A stretch of 64,000 bases of DNA. It comes from CAVTHW01 sp963734625 (lineage in GTDB: Bacteria; Acidobacteriota; Terriglobia; Bryobacterales; Bryobacteraceae). The notes under the pieces were generated by a model, which worked only from the letters and a program-made list of their open reading frames with translations, had not been told where the DNA came from and did no database searches. Position numbers and translations under genes: made by a program. This document shows, in pieces, positions 55,701-64,000 of the stretch (positions are counted from its first letter, which is position 1; each line of letters opens with the position of its first letter). The stretch is taken from positions 280,240-344,239 of the forward strand of contig CAVTHW010000018.1 of the NCBI GenBank assembly GCA_963734625.1, in the 5' to 3' direction.

Positions 55701-58102
55701 GAATTTCGGTTTATTCGGCCCGATGGTACGGTGCGCTGGTTATCCAATTCCGGCCAGGGAACCTATGACGAAAACGGCAGCCCGTTGACCTTAATCGGCA
55801 TCGTCCAGGATATTACCGAGCGCAAACAGTCAGAACAGGCGCTGCGGGAAAGTGAAGCGAAGTATCGCATCATTAGTCGATAATATCCCGGAGAAGATTT
55901 TTACAAAAGATAGGAATTCAGTTTTCCTGTCCTGTAATAAAAGCCTGGCCGAAGATTTCGGGATCTCAGCGGATGAAGTCCTGGGCCGAACGGATTATGA
56001 CTTCTGCCTCGATTGAGCTGGCGGACAAATACCGTTCAGATGACCGCAGGATCATGGAGTCAGGATGTACGGAAGTTATTGAGGAAAAAGGTTTATCGCA
56101 TGACCAGGAAACGTGGGTCCAAACCATTAAGACACCCATCCGGGATAAAGAAGGCGCGGTAATGGGAATTTTAGGAATCTTCCATGATATCACCGAGCGG
56201 ATGCAGGATAAGCTGGATCTGATCCAATATCGCGATCACCTGGAAGAGCTGGTGAAAGAACGCACTGAAAAGCTGAGTAAGAGCGAGGCAGAATTAAAGA
56301 AATATGCCGAAGAAATCAGTGATCTTTATAATAACGCTCCCTGCGGATACCATTCGTTGGATCATAATGGGGTCATCGTGCAAATCAATGATACCGAACT
56401 GGAATGGTTGGGGTACACACGCAATGAACTGATTGGAAAGAAGTTTATCGAGTTAATCCCCCCGGCGGATCAGGTTAATTTCCAAAGACAATTCCCGGAA
56501 TTCCAAAAAAATGGCGTTTTGAATAATATCGCAGGTGAACTTATCCGCAAGGATCATTCAGTCTTGCCCGTAATGATTAATTCCACCGTGATGTTTGATG
56601 AAAAAGGAAATTTCATCACCAGCCGGGATGTGGTGATTGACGACACGGAACGCCTCCACGCCGAAAAGGTTATGCGTGAAGCCAAGGAAGCCGCCGAAAG
56701 CGCAAACCGCGCGAAGAGCATCTTCCTGGCGAATATGTCCCATGAAATCCGCACCCCAATGAATGCGATCCTGGGTTTTTCCCAACTGATGCTGCGTGAC
56801 CCGTCTTTTTCGCAGTCGCAGAGGCAGCATCTTGAGTCGATCAACCGCAGCGGCGAGCATCTGCTTAATTTGATCAACGATGTCCTTGAAATGTCCAAAA
56901 TCGAGGCTGGCCGCACAACCCTCAATCCCACCACATTCGACCTGAACGGGTTGATCCGGGATCTGGATATGATGTTCCGGGTGCGGACTATCGCCAAAAG
57001 CCTGAATTTCGATGTGATCGTTCACGATGATCTGCCCCGTTATGTCGTGGCGGATGAAAACAAGCTCCACCAAATATTTATCAATCTTTTAGGGAATGCG
57101 GTTAAATTTACCGACCACGGCAGCATCACCTGGCGGACCTGGGCAGAAAAAGCCGGGGATGGCAAGCTGCGTCTCTTTTCAGAAGTGGAGGATACCGGCC
57201 CCGGAATTGCTCCGGAGGAAATCGGTAAACTCTTCCAGACTTTCCAACAAACTACGATCGGGGAAAGGCATGGAGGCGGTACAGGATTGGGACTGGCGAT
57301 CAGCGCGAAATTCGTCCAGCTGATGGGTGGGGAGATTAAAGTTTCCAGCGAAGTTGGCAAAAATTGTATCTTCCGGTTCAATCTCGAGATCCAGGAGGCG
57401 AAGAAAGAGGAAATTATTCACATTGAACCACCGCGGCGGGTGATTCGGGTGAACCCTACAAAGCTGCCTTATCGAATTCTGGTGGTAGATGACAATCTGG
57501 AAAACCGGCTTTTAGTGGTGGAGCAGCTTCATACGGTCGGCTTTATGACGTATGAAGTTGCAAATGGGAAAGAGGCAGTTCAGGCTTTCCTGATGTGGGA
57601 ACCTCATCTCATCCTGATGGATATTTATATGCCTGTGATGAATGGATACGAAGCCATCCGGCAGATCAGAGCCACGGATAAAGGCCGCCAACTTCCTATT
57701 ATTGCGCTGACCGCCAATGCCTTCAAAGATGATGAAATCAAGGCCATGGATGCGGGCGCAGATGGGTACCTGCGCAAGCCGTTCAAAGACTTCGAGTTAT
57801 TTGCCAAGATTGAGGGGCTGTTGGGCCTCCAATTTGAATACGAAGAGGAGATCAATCCGCCTCAGACTGGAAAGAAACAAAGGGGTCTGTTAATCTCTAA
57901 GAAGACATTAAAAGAGTTGCCAGAAGAACTGATCGAGTCCCTCCGCCAGGCCATCCTGACGGCAAACATGACCACCTTATTGGATTTGATTGACCAGATC
58001 AGACAACAATCCCCCCAGGTGGGAAACCAGCTTCATCAATTGGCGATCAACTACCAATATGATCGGCTGCTGGCAATGCTCCCTAAAAAGAAGGCCAGAT
58101 AA
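52713..58102 (+). CDS. Giant hybrid sensor kinase: REC-GAF-(PAS)x8-HisKA-HATPase-REC (two frameshifts)
   Basis: Nearly 1,800 residues after correcting single-base shifts at about 55,870 and 56,006, both inside the seventh PAS domain. Order: receiver (IIVVDDEVELMSVL, LTDLMMPDLDG), GAF (VSIMLPAPEGGSLYVAAVAG), six PAS domains, a seventh starting KYRII-VDNIPEKIF, an eighth (APCGYHSLDHNGVIVQIND), HisKA (FLANMSHEIRTPMNAILGFS), HATPase (EVEDTGPGIAPEEIGKLF) and a second receiver (ILVVDDNLENRLLVV, LILMDIYMPVMNG). PAS domains 5 and 7 share NIP-K-IF-KD and GRTDYDF, a recent internal duplication. Cytoplasmic phosphorelay hub; its stop overlaps the HD-GYP start. Confidence 0.92.
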
Positions 58103-59215
58103 TGGATACGATCCATATCAATTCATATCCGTCCAATATTATGATCGTGGATGATACTGCGGATAACCTGCGGGTGCTGTTCGATATGCTAAAAAGCCGG
58201 GGGTATTCTCCACGACCCGTACCCAATGGAAAGCTTGCCTTACAGGCGATGAAGATCGAGCGGCCCGATCTGATCCTGTTGGATATCACGATGCCAGAAT
58301 TGGATGGGTTTGAAGTTTGCGAGAGAATCAAGAGCGATGAAAAGCTAAAAGATATTCCCATCATTTTTATCAGTGCATTGATAGAACCATTTGATAAAGT
58401 GAAAGCGTTTTCGCTCGGGGGCGTGGATTACATCACAAAACCGTTTCACATCGATGAAGTATTTGCACGGATCGAAACCCAGCTGAAGGTGGGAAGGCTG
58501 CAAAGGGAACTCAAAGCGACCATCGAAAGTTTGGAAATAAGAGTTCGCGAACAGGTCAAAGAGATATCCGATTCACAATTGGCGACGATTTTTTCTCTGG
58601 CGAAACTGGCCGAATTCTCGAGATGATGAAACCGGCAAGCATCTGGAAAGGGTCCGAAATTACTGCAAATTGCTGGCGGAATACCTTGGAGAACATACCG
58701 AGTACGCCAGTCAGATATCAACAACGTTTGTCGAAAATATTTATCAAGCCAGCCCGCTCCATGATATCGGCAAGGTTGGCATCCCGGATGCCATCTTACT
58801 CAAGCCGGATAAACTGACAGTAGAAGAGTTCGAGATCATGAAAGGCCATCCGGTCCTGGGAGCCCAAACTTTAAAGGCGGTTGTGAACCAATACCCCAAT
58901 AACCCGCTGATTAATATGGGGATCGAGATTACCCGTTCGCATCACGAATGGTGGGATGGGAGCGGTTATCCGGATGGATTGGCAGGCAAAGCCATCCCTC
59001 TTTCCGCCCGGATTATGTCTGTCGCCGATGTTTTTGACGCGATGAGATCCAAAAGAGCTTATAAACCTTCTTTCAGTATGGATGAAACCCGCGAACTCAT
59101 CCGAATAGGAAGCGGCACTCATCACGACCCGCTGGTGGTAAAAGCCTTCCTGACCCTGCAAGAAAAATTTAATAGCACGTTTGAAGAACTGAATGAAGAA
59201 GCCGAGAAAGGCTAA
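58102..59215 (+). CDS. HD-GYP response regulator, c-di-GMP phosphodiesterase (one frameshift)
   Basis: About 370 residues. Receiver (IMIVDDTADNLRVLFDML, LILLDITMPELDG, TKPFHIDEVF), coiled-coil linker, then a shift near 58,622 after LAKLAEFSR where one base is missing; the HD-GYP domain continues with DDETGKHLERV, HDIGKVGIPDAILLKP, HHEWWDGSGYPDGLAGK and ADVFDAMRS. HD-GYP enzymes hydrolyse c-di-GMP. Receiver-HD-GYP proteins are typical outputs of hybrid kinases, and the gene overlaps the upstream one by a single base. Confidence 0.92.
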
Positions 59216-59491
59216 AACCCGGAGGTGCAAATACTTCATCGAGAGGCTTAATAAACCATGAGGTGGTTCTAAAATGGCAAGCAGACACAGGACGATGATG
59301 AAAAGGAATTGACGTGAGTTCATCATGGCAATCCGCTAGAGAAGGGTAAAGGATATCTATCAAGTTTATCTCTGCCAGCAGGTATCTTGTACCATCTCTC
59401 TCTGAATTACAATCCACAGATTTCGAGCTGGATTTTCACTGGTTCAGACAAGCGACTGAGGCGAACGAAGATCAGAGCATAGGAACCAAAT
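59216..59491. other. AT-rich intergenic stretch
   Basis: No convincing coding frame on either strand. Composition equals that of the Rsb/phosphorelay segment. It probably holds the promoter of the membrane gene at 59492; no clear -35/-10 pair was assigned. Confidence 0.5.
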
Positions 59492-59893
59492 ATGCCATTT
59501 AACCCTCCAAAATACCCCCTTTGGACACAAATGCTGGCCAGAACTGTGCGTTGGCTGGGCAAAACAGCGGCTAGACTGCCGGAACCTAAGCGCCGCCGGA
59601 GTCGTGTTCTAGCCCGGATGCAAATTACGCTAATCTTGTTGATCGGTGTGGCACTCGTCGCAATGCTTTTATCCGGCCAAGGGAATAGCATGCGGAGCGA
59701 CCTGTATGTTTTCCTGATGGCAGGACTGCTGATTGGTTTACTGGCGGGATTTGGCCTGAACCGCAAGGGAATTTATGGGGCATCCGCCCATTTGACCATC
59801 ACCTGTGCTTTCCTGGGCCCGTGGGGTTCACTTTTCGTAGATCCCTCCATCCTGCAAGGCGATTTTGTGCCTTTAACCTACCTGGTAATTTAA
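59492..59893 (+). pseudogene. N-terminal membrane domain of a sensor protein, truncated
   Basis: 133 residues with a basic N terminus (TAARLPEPKRRRSRVLARMQ) and at least three TM helices (ITLILLIGVALVAMLLSGQ, LYVFLMAGLLIGLLAGFGL, LTITCAFLGPWGSLF). It resembles the membrane part in front of kinase or GGDEF sensors, then stops abruptly at TYLVI within what should be the next helix. A different, oppositely oriented fragment begins ten bases later. It looks cut at a join rather than naturally short. Confidence 0.65.
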
Positions 59894-59902
59894 ATTGTAA
59901 CG

Positions 59903-60359
59903 TTACCCCGCCCGCGCCTTTGCGCGCAGCTCGCCATATTCGCGGTTGGTCGGCATGACGAACAGGCAGCGACCATGGCTGCGCCGCTCCAGCAGCTCGC
60001 CGACGATCCGTTTTTGCTCCGCGTCGGTGTACAGGTGCGCGCCTTTATATTCCACGATCAGGATGCGGCCATCTTTTAACTTGCAGATGAAATCGGGGTA
60101 GAAACGTCCCCTGGCCGTCTGGATCCAGAACGAAAGACCGGGCTGGTTGTCCAGATTGCGCACCCAGAATTCAACCTCATCCAGCGAGTTCGATCAATTG
60201 GGCGCACTCGTGCTCTTCGCCGTCGGACTTGAGATCGCCGACCTCGGGGTAGTAATGTTTCTTGAAGCGGTGCATGCCCCGATAGAGCGAATTGACCGGC
60301 GCCGGATAGGCGTCTGGCGAATAGGTAAAGACCAGGTCCGGGGACACTTCCAGGCCAGC
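59903..60359 (-). pseudogene. C-terminal fragment of a Res-type/DEAD helicase-nuclease
   Basis: The minus strand reads LEVSPDLVFTYSPDAYPAP, SLYRGMHRFKKHYYPEVGDL, a one-base shift near 60,181, then DEVEFWVRNLDNQPGLSFW, GRFYPDFICKLKDGRILIVE and YKGAHLYTDAEQKR. The PD-(D/E)xK-like DFICKLKDGRILIVEYKG marks the nuclease end of type III restriction Res subunits or related helicases. A stop codon lies directly upstream of the first recognisable codon, and the large helicase part is absent. No modification gene is present. Confidence 0.75.
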
Positions 60360-60433
60360 CTACACGAAGTGGGCTGTGCCTTAGCCGCGTTATCACACCT
60401 CGATGGTGTCTGTCCACCCCAATAAAAGAAAAT

Positions 60434-60841
60434 GCCCCAGGCCAGTCTATAAGCCGCGTTCTGTCCACCTCCCCGGAGGGAGGATGTGCGACCATCTCTC
60501 TAGGCGCGCCGTTGCCGGCGCACTCATGCAGCCTACCCGGAACTCGCCTCGAAGAGGAAGAAGACGGGCCGCCTCCCGTTCCCCGAAGGAAACCTTGTCC
60601 CTGCTTGGCCTTGCTCCCGGTGGGGGTTGCCTGGCCGCCGCATTACTGCGGCGCCGGTGGTCTCTTACACCGCCGTTTCACCCTTACCCCTGCCCCTCAG
60701 GGAGGGCTGGAGCGGTATGTTTCTGTGGCCCGATCCAACACCTTACGGCATTCCGGGGGTTACCCGGCACCGTGCCCTGTGGAGTGCGGACTTTCCTCGA
60801 CACCCGCGAGGGGCGCCGCGGTCGCCCGGCCGGCCTGGGGC
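60434..60841 (-). ncRNA. rnpB: RNase P RNA (second copy)
   Basis: Type A RNase P RNA with GAGGAAAGTCC at 60788-60798 and ACAGAACGCGGCTTATAG near the 3' end. P1 pairs GCCCCAGGCC (5' end, 60832-60841) with GGCCTGGGGC (3' end, 60434-60443). A T-rich run follows the 3' end. It is complete, driven by its own promoter, and clearly different from the copy at 24055-24434. Confidence 0.94.
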
Positions 60842-60847
60842 AATTTC

Positions 60848-60876
60848 ATCATAACCGGATCGGACCGGGGCGTCAA
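60848..60876 (-). promoter_or_regulatory. Sigma-70-type promoter of the second rnpB
   Basis: TTGACG, 17 bases, TATGAT on the minus strand, with the -10 box six bases before the expected 5' end at 60841. One of the best promoter matches in the window. Confidence 0.8.
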
Positions 60877-60983
60877 TCATAGTGAGCTATCATTGCAACA
60901 CCGGTGTGCACGCAGGCGGACGAACGTGTAGCGAGCCATCTCGGTTACAGACCGCGTAAAAGCATCCGCCTCGCGATATCAAT

Positions 60984-63690
60984 TTAATCGAGCATTTGCA
61001 GCAAGGCGGTCTGCAGGATGCCGCCGTTGAGGATGTATTCCACCTCGTTTTCGGTGTTCAAGCGGGCTTTCACCTGGAAAGTGGTCTTTTTGCCATCATC
61101 AGCGATGGCGGTGACGGTGAGGGACATGCCCGGTTTCAATCCGGCAGCTCATGCCCTGGATGGCGAAGGTTTCGCGCCCGGTCAGGCCCAGGGTTTCGAC
61201 GTTCTGGCCCGGCATGAACTGCAGGGGCAGGATGCCCATGCCTGCCAGGTTGGAGCGGTGGATGCGTTCGAACGACTCGGCGATCACCGCGCGCACGCCC
61301 AACAGCAGCGGGCCTTTGGCCGCCCAGTCGCGGCTGGAGCCGGTGCCGTATTCCTTGCCCGCCAGGATGATCAGCGGCACACCGGCGGCCTTGTAGCGCA
61401 TGGCGGCGTCATAAATGGTCATCTGCTCGCCATCAGGCAGGTAGCTGGTGTAGCCGCCTTCGACGCCCGGCACCAGGCGGTTCTTCAACTGCACGTTGGC
61501 AAAGGTGCCGCGCACCATCACCCGGTCGTTGCCGCGCCGCGAACCGTACGAGTTGAAGTCGCGGTATTCCACCCCGTGTTCCTGCAGGTATTTGGCGGCC
61601 GGGCTGTTGAGGGCGATCGAACCGGCGGGCGAGATGTGATCGGTGGTGATCGAATCGCCAAAGAGGGCCAGGGTACGCGCGCCTTGAATATCCGGCACCG
61701 TCTTGCGTCCTTTTTCTAACCCGTCGTAGAAGGGCGGCTCCTGCACGTAGGTCGAATCGGGATCCCAGGGGAACATCAGGCTCATCTCGACCTCGATGCT
61801 GTTCCATTCCTGGCTGCCTTCGAAGACGCTGGCATAATTCTGCTTGAACAGATCCGGGGTGACGTTTTTATAAATGGCTTCCTGAATTTCCTGATTGGTC
61901 GGCCAGATATCGCGCAGGTAAACCGGCTTGCCATCTTTGCCGGTGCCCAGCGGGTCCTGGGTCAGGTCGGTGTTGACGTTGCCGGCCAGGGCAAAGGCCA
62001 CCACCAGGGAAGGGGATGCCAGGTAATTGGCTTTCACCAGGGGGTGAACGCGGCCTTCGAAGTTGCGGTTGCCGGAAATGACCGCCGCCACGACCAGGTC
62101 GTTATCTTTGATGGCTGCACCGATCCCTTCGTCCAGGGGGCCGGAATTGCCAATGCAGGTGGTGCAGCCGAAGCCCACCACGTTGAAACCCAGCGCGGCC
62201 AGGGGTTCCATCAACCCGGCTTTGCCGAGGTATTCGGGCACCACCCGCGAACCGGGGGCCAGGCTGGTCTTGACGTGCGGGAGGACCTTGAGACCTTTTT
62301 CAACCGCCTTTTTGGCGACCAATCCAGCCCCGATCAGGATGAACGGGTTGGAGGTATTGGTGCAGGAAGTGATCGCGGCGATGACCACCGAGCCTTGTTC
62401 CAGCGTGTCTCGATCTCCATTGACTTTAACATCGACCTTGCGCTCAACTTCCTGGGTGGACAGCTCATACCCGCCTTTAACCTTGGGCGTGGAGAGGGCC
62501 TGCTGGAAATTGGCTTTGATCTTCGGCAGGGCGACGCGGTCCTGAGGCCGCTTGGGGCCGGCCAGGGAAGACTCGACGCTGCCCAAATCCAGCTCGAGGG
62601 TGTCGGTGTAGACCGGGGTGGGAGCGTCCGGGGTGTGGAAGAGGTGCTGGGCCTTGAAATAGGCCTCGACCAGCTCGATTAATTCCGGCGGGCGGCTGGT
62701 CAGGCGCAGGTAATCCAAGGTCTGCTCGTCCACCGGGAAGAAGGCGATGGTCGAACCGTATTCGGGCGACATATTGCCGATCATCGCCCGGTCGGCCAGC
62801 GCTAGATTGGCCAGGCCGGGACCGTTGAACTCGACGAATTTATCCACGACGCCTTTCTTGCGCAGCATCTGGGCGATGGTCAGGGTCAGGTCCATGGGGG
62901 TGACGCCTTCGCCCAGGCGGCCGGTCAGTTTGAAGCCGATCACGTCTGGCACCAGGATTTCAATCGGCTGGCCGAGCATGGCGGCGATGGCTTCGATACC
63001 GCCCACGCCCCAGCCAACCACGCCCAGGCCGTTGACCATGGTGGTGTGGGAATCGGTGCCTACCAGGGTATCCGGGAAAGCCACATTGCGGCCGTTCTGC
63101 GGACGGGTGAGGACGACCCGGGTCAGATATTCGATGTTGACCTGGTGGACGATGCCGGTGGCAGGCGGGACGACGCGCAGGTCTTGAAAGGCCTTTTGCG
63201 CCCATTTTAAGAAGGCGTAGCGTTCGCGGTTGCGTTCAAATTCACGCTCAATGTTTTGCTGCAGGGCGCCTTCGTTGCGGTAAAAATCGACCTGGACCGA
63301 ATGGTCGATCACCAGGTCGACGGGGATCTGCGGGTTGATCCGCGCCGGATCGCCGCCCATGCGCGCCATGGCGGAACGCAGCGATGCCAGGTCAACCACC
63401 ACGGGGACGCCGGTCAGGTCTTGCAGCAGGACGCGGCCTGGAAAGAATGACATGGCCGGGCGTTCTGCGGCGTTGGGCGTCCAGTGGCCTAGATTGGCCA
63501 CGTCCTGGCGGGTGACTTCCTTGCCGTTGCACTTGCGCAGCGCGACTTCCAGGAGGACGCGCACGGAATAGGGCAGGGTATCCAGTTGGGCCAGGCCCTC
63601 GCTTTCCAACCCTTCCAACGAGTAATAATCAACGGCGCCGTTCTTGAGAACGAGCGATTTACGAAGGTGATCAAAATTTTCAGTATTCAT
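60984..63690 (-). CDS. acnA: Aconitate hydratase (one frameshift near the 3' end)
   Basis: About 900 residues from ATG 63690 (MNTENFDHLRKSLVLKNGAV), AcnA/IRP-type. Interconverts citrate and isocitrate. [4Fe-4S] ligands lie in ITSCTNTSNP and GFGCTTCIGNSG; also VGTDSHTTMVNGLGVVGWGV, GNMSPEYGSTIAFFPVD, GDSITTDHISPAGSI and GKEYGTGSSRDWAAKG with the catalytic Ser loop. A single-base shift near 61,147 separates ETFAIQGMS from LKPGMSLTVTAIADDGKK, ending ALLQMLD with stop at 60984. Starts just after icd on the same strand. Confidence 0.95.
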
Positions 63691-63694
63691 GTGT

Positions 63695-64000
63695 TTATCC
63701 CATATTGCGGATGACCGCATCTCCAAATTCGGATGTTTTCATTAAGGTGGCGTCCCTCATCATCTGGTAAAAATCATAGGTGACCGTGCGGGCGCGGATG
63801 GCCCCTTCCACACCTTTAATCACCCGGTCGGCAGCTTCATCCCAGCCCATGTAGCGGAACATCATTTCCCCCGAGAGGATAACCGAGCTGGGGTTGGCCT
63901 TGTCCAGATCCGCCAGGCGGGGGGCTGTGCCGTGGGTGGCTTCATAGATCGCGGCGCCGGTCAGGAAGTTGATGTTGCCCCCTGGGGCAATGCCAATCCC
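63695..64000 (-). CDS. icd: Isocitrate dehydrogenase, C-terminal part (gene runs off the window)
   Basis: Reading the minus strand from the window edge gives [59 protein letters not shown] and a stop at 63695. HGTAP and [10 protein letters not shown] are hallmarks of the isocitrate/isopropylmalate dehydrogenase family, and the sequence matches Icd best. The stop lies four bases before the acnA ATG, so icd-acnA is one TCA-cycle operon. About 100 residues visible; no upstream ATG in the window. Confidence 0.9.
   Translation of the reverse strand, partial: GIGIAPGGNINFLTGAAIYEATHGTAPRLADLDKANPSSVILSGEMMFRYMGWDEAADRVIKGVEGAIRARTVTYDFYQMMRDATLMKTSEFGDAVIRNMG

Noticed and set aside
49750..59893. 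Rsb/phosphorelay segment as a genomic island acquired by the acidobacterium
   Set aside because: No integrase, tRNA site or flanking repeats at either edge, both edges cut genes mid-domain, and a second rnpB with acnA-icd follows; chimera is the simpler reading.
59903..60359. Type III restriction-modification system
   Set aside because: Only the last part of a Res-like protein remains, frameshifted and without a modification gene.
1..64000. CRISPR arrays, rRNA genes, prophage structural genes
   Set aside because: No regularly spaced repeats, no rRNA-like conserved stretches and no capsid, terminase or tail genes were seen.

Overview
The window reads as two or three genomes joined end to end. 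Bases 1 to about 49,750 are GC-rich and carry gene families typical of Acidobacteriota: an archaemetzincin, a CarboxypepD_reg protein, a dnaG-rpoD pair, secG, a Tat-exported sulfatase and a radical SAM enzyme resembling tetraether lipid synthase. From about 49,750 to 59,890 the DNA is clearly more AT-rich and carries an Rsb partner-switching and phosphorelay operon of a kind found in Chloroflexota. From about 59,900 to 64,000 GC rises again, with a second RNase P RNA gene and acnA-icd. rnpB is normally single-copy. Two different rnpB genes, plus genes cut off at both joins, point to a metagenomic chimera more than to horizontal transfer. Taxonomy is judged from gene content and composition only.

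Region 1 (1-7.4 kb): a 5'-partial CarboxypepD_reg protein, a small conserved gene, a VapBC toxin-antitoxin pair, a B12-dependent methionine synthase gene broken by four single-base shifts, and a divergent sugar-phosphate isomerase-like gene. Region 2 (7.4-11.6 kb) is a wreck of mobile DNA. It holds two related group II introns, one lacking its 5' end and the other its 3' end, a scrap of IS110-like transposase between them, two scraps of REP-associated transposase, and a duplicated 3' end of the isomerase gene.

Region 3 (11.6-24.0 kb, all minus strand) is the biological centrepiece, a porin-cytochrome extracellular electron transfer locus. In transcription order it has an OmcA/MtrC-type decaheme cytochrome, a DmsE/MtrA-type decaheme cytochrome, an MtrB/PioB-like outer-membrane barrel, a Crp/Fnr regulator, a membrane-anchored GcvH-like protein lacking the usual lipoyl lysine, a four-cluster ferredoxin, an NrfD quinol-oxidoreductase membrane subunit, a sensor kinase with two heme-type motifs, a sigma-54 response regulator and an archaemetzincin. 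A sigma-54-type -24/-12 element lies upstream of the first gene. The genes suggest a route from the quinone pool through periplasm and outer membrane to an external acceptor, controlled by its own redox sensor.

Region 4 (24.0-43.3 kb): the first rnpB, a third and degenerate group II intron, a patatin gene coupled to a diadenylate cyclase fused to a YbbR domain, a DUF5060/DUF4038 glycosidase-like protein, tsaB, a NarL-type regulator, queG, the Tes-like radical SAM enzyme, a 131-bp palindromic element, dnaG, rpoD, nth, a secreted metallopeptidase-like protein, a thioredoxin-fold protein, secG and tRNA-Leu(GAG). Region 5 (43.3-49.75 kb): an IS91-family element with a tyrosine recombinase, a sulfatase, an alpha/beta hydrolase flanked by 31-bp near-identical direct repeats, and a truncated PAS gene at the junction.

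Region 6 (49.75-59.9 kb): the end of an RsbR-like gene, rsbS, rsbT, an RsbT-PP2C fusion, a histidine kinase, a very large hybrid kinase with about eight PAS domains, an HD-GYP response regulator and a truncated membrane sensor. Region 7: a broken Res-type helicase fragment, the second rnpB, acnA and the end of icd.

Single-base frameshifts recur in conserved genes (metH, the heme kinase, the MtrB-like barrel, nth, the hybrid kinase, the HD-GYP gene, acnA). This pattern fits uncorrected long-read indels better than gene decay. No CRISPR array or rRNA gene was seen.
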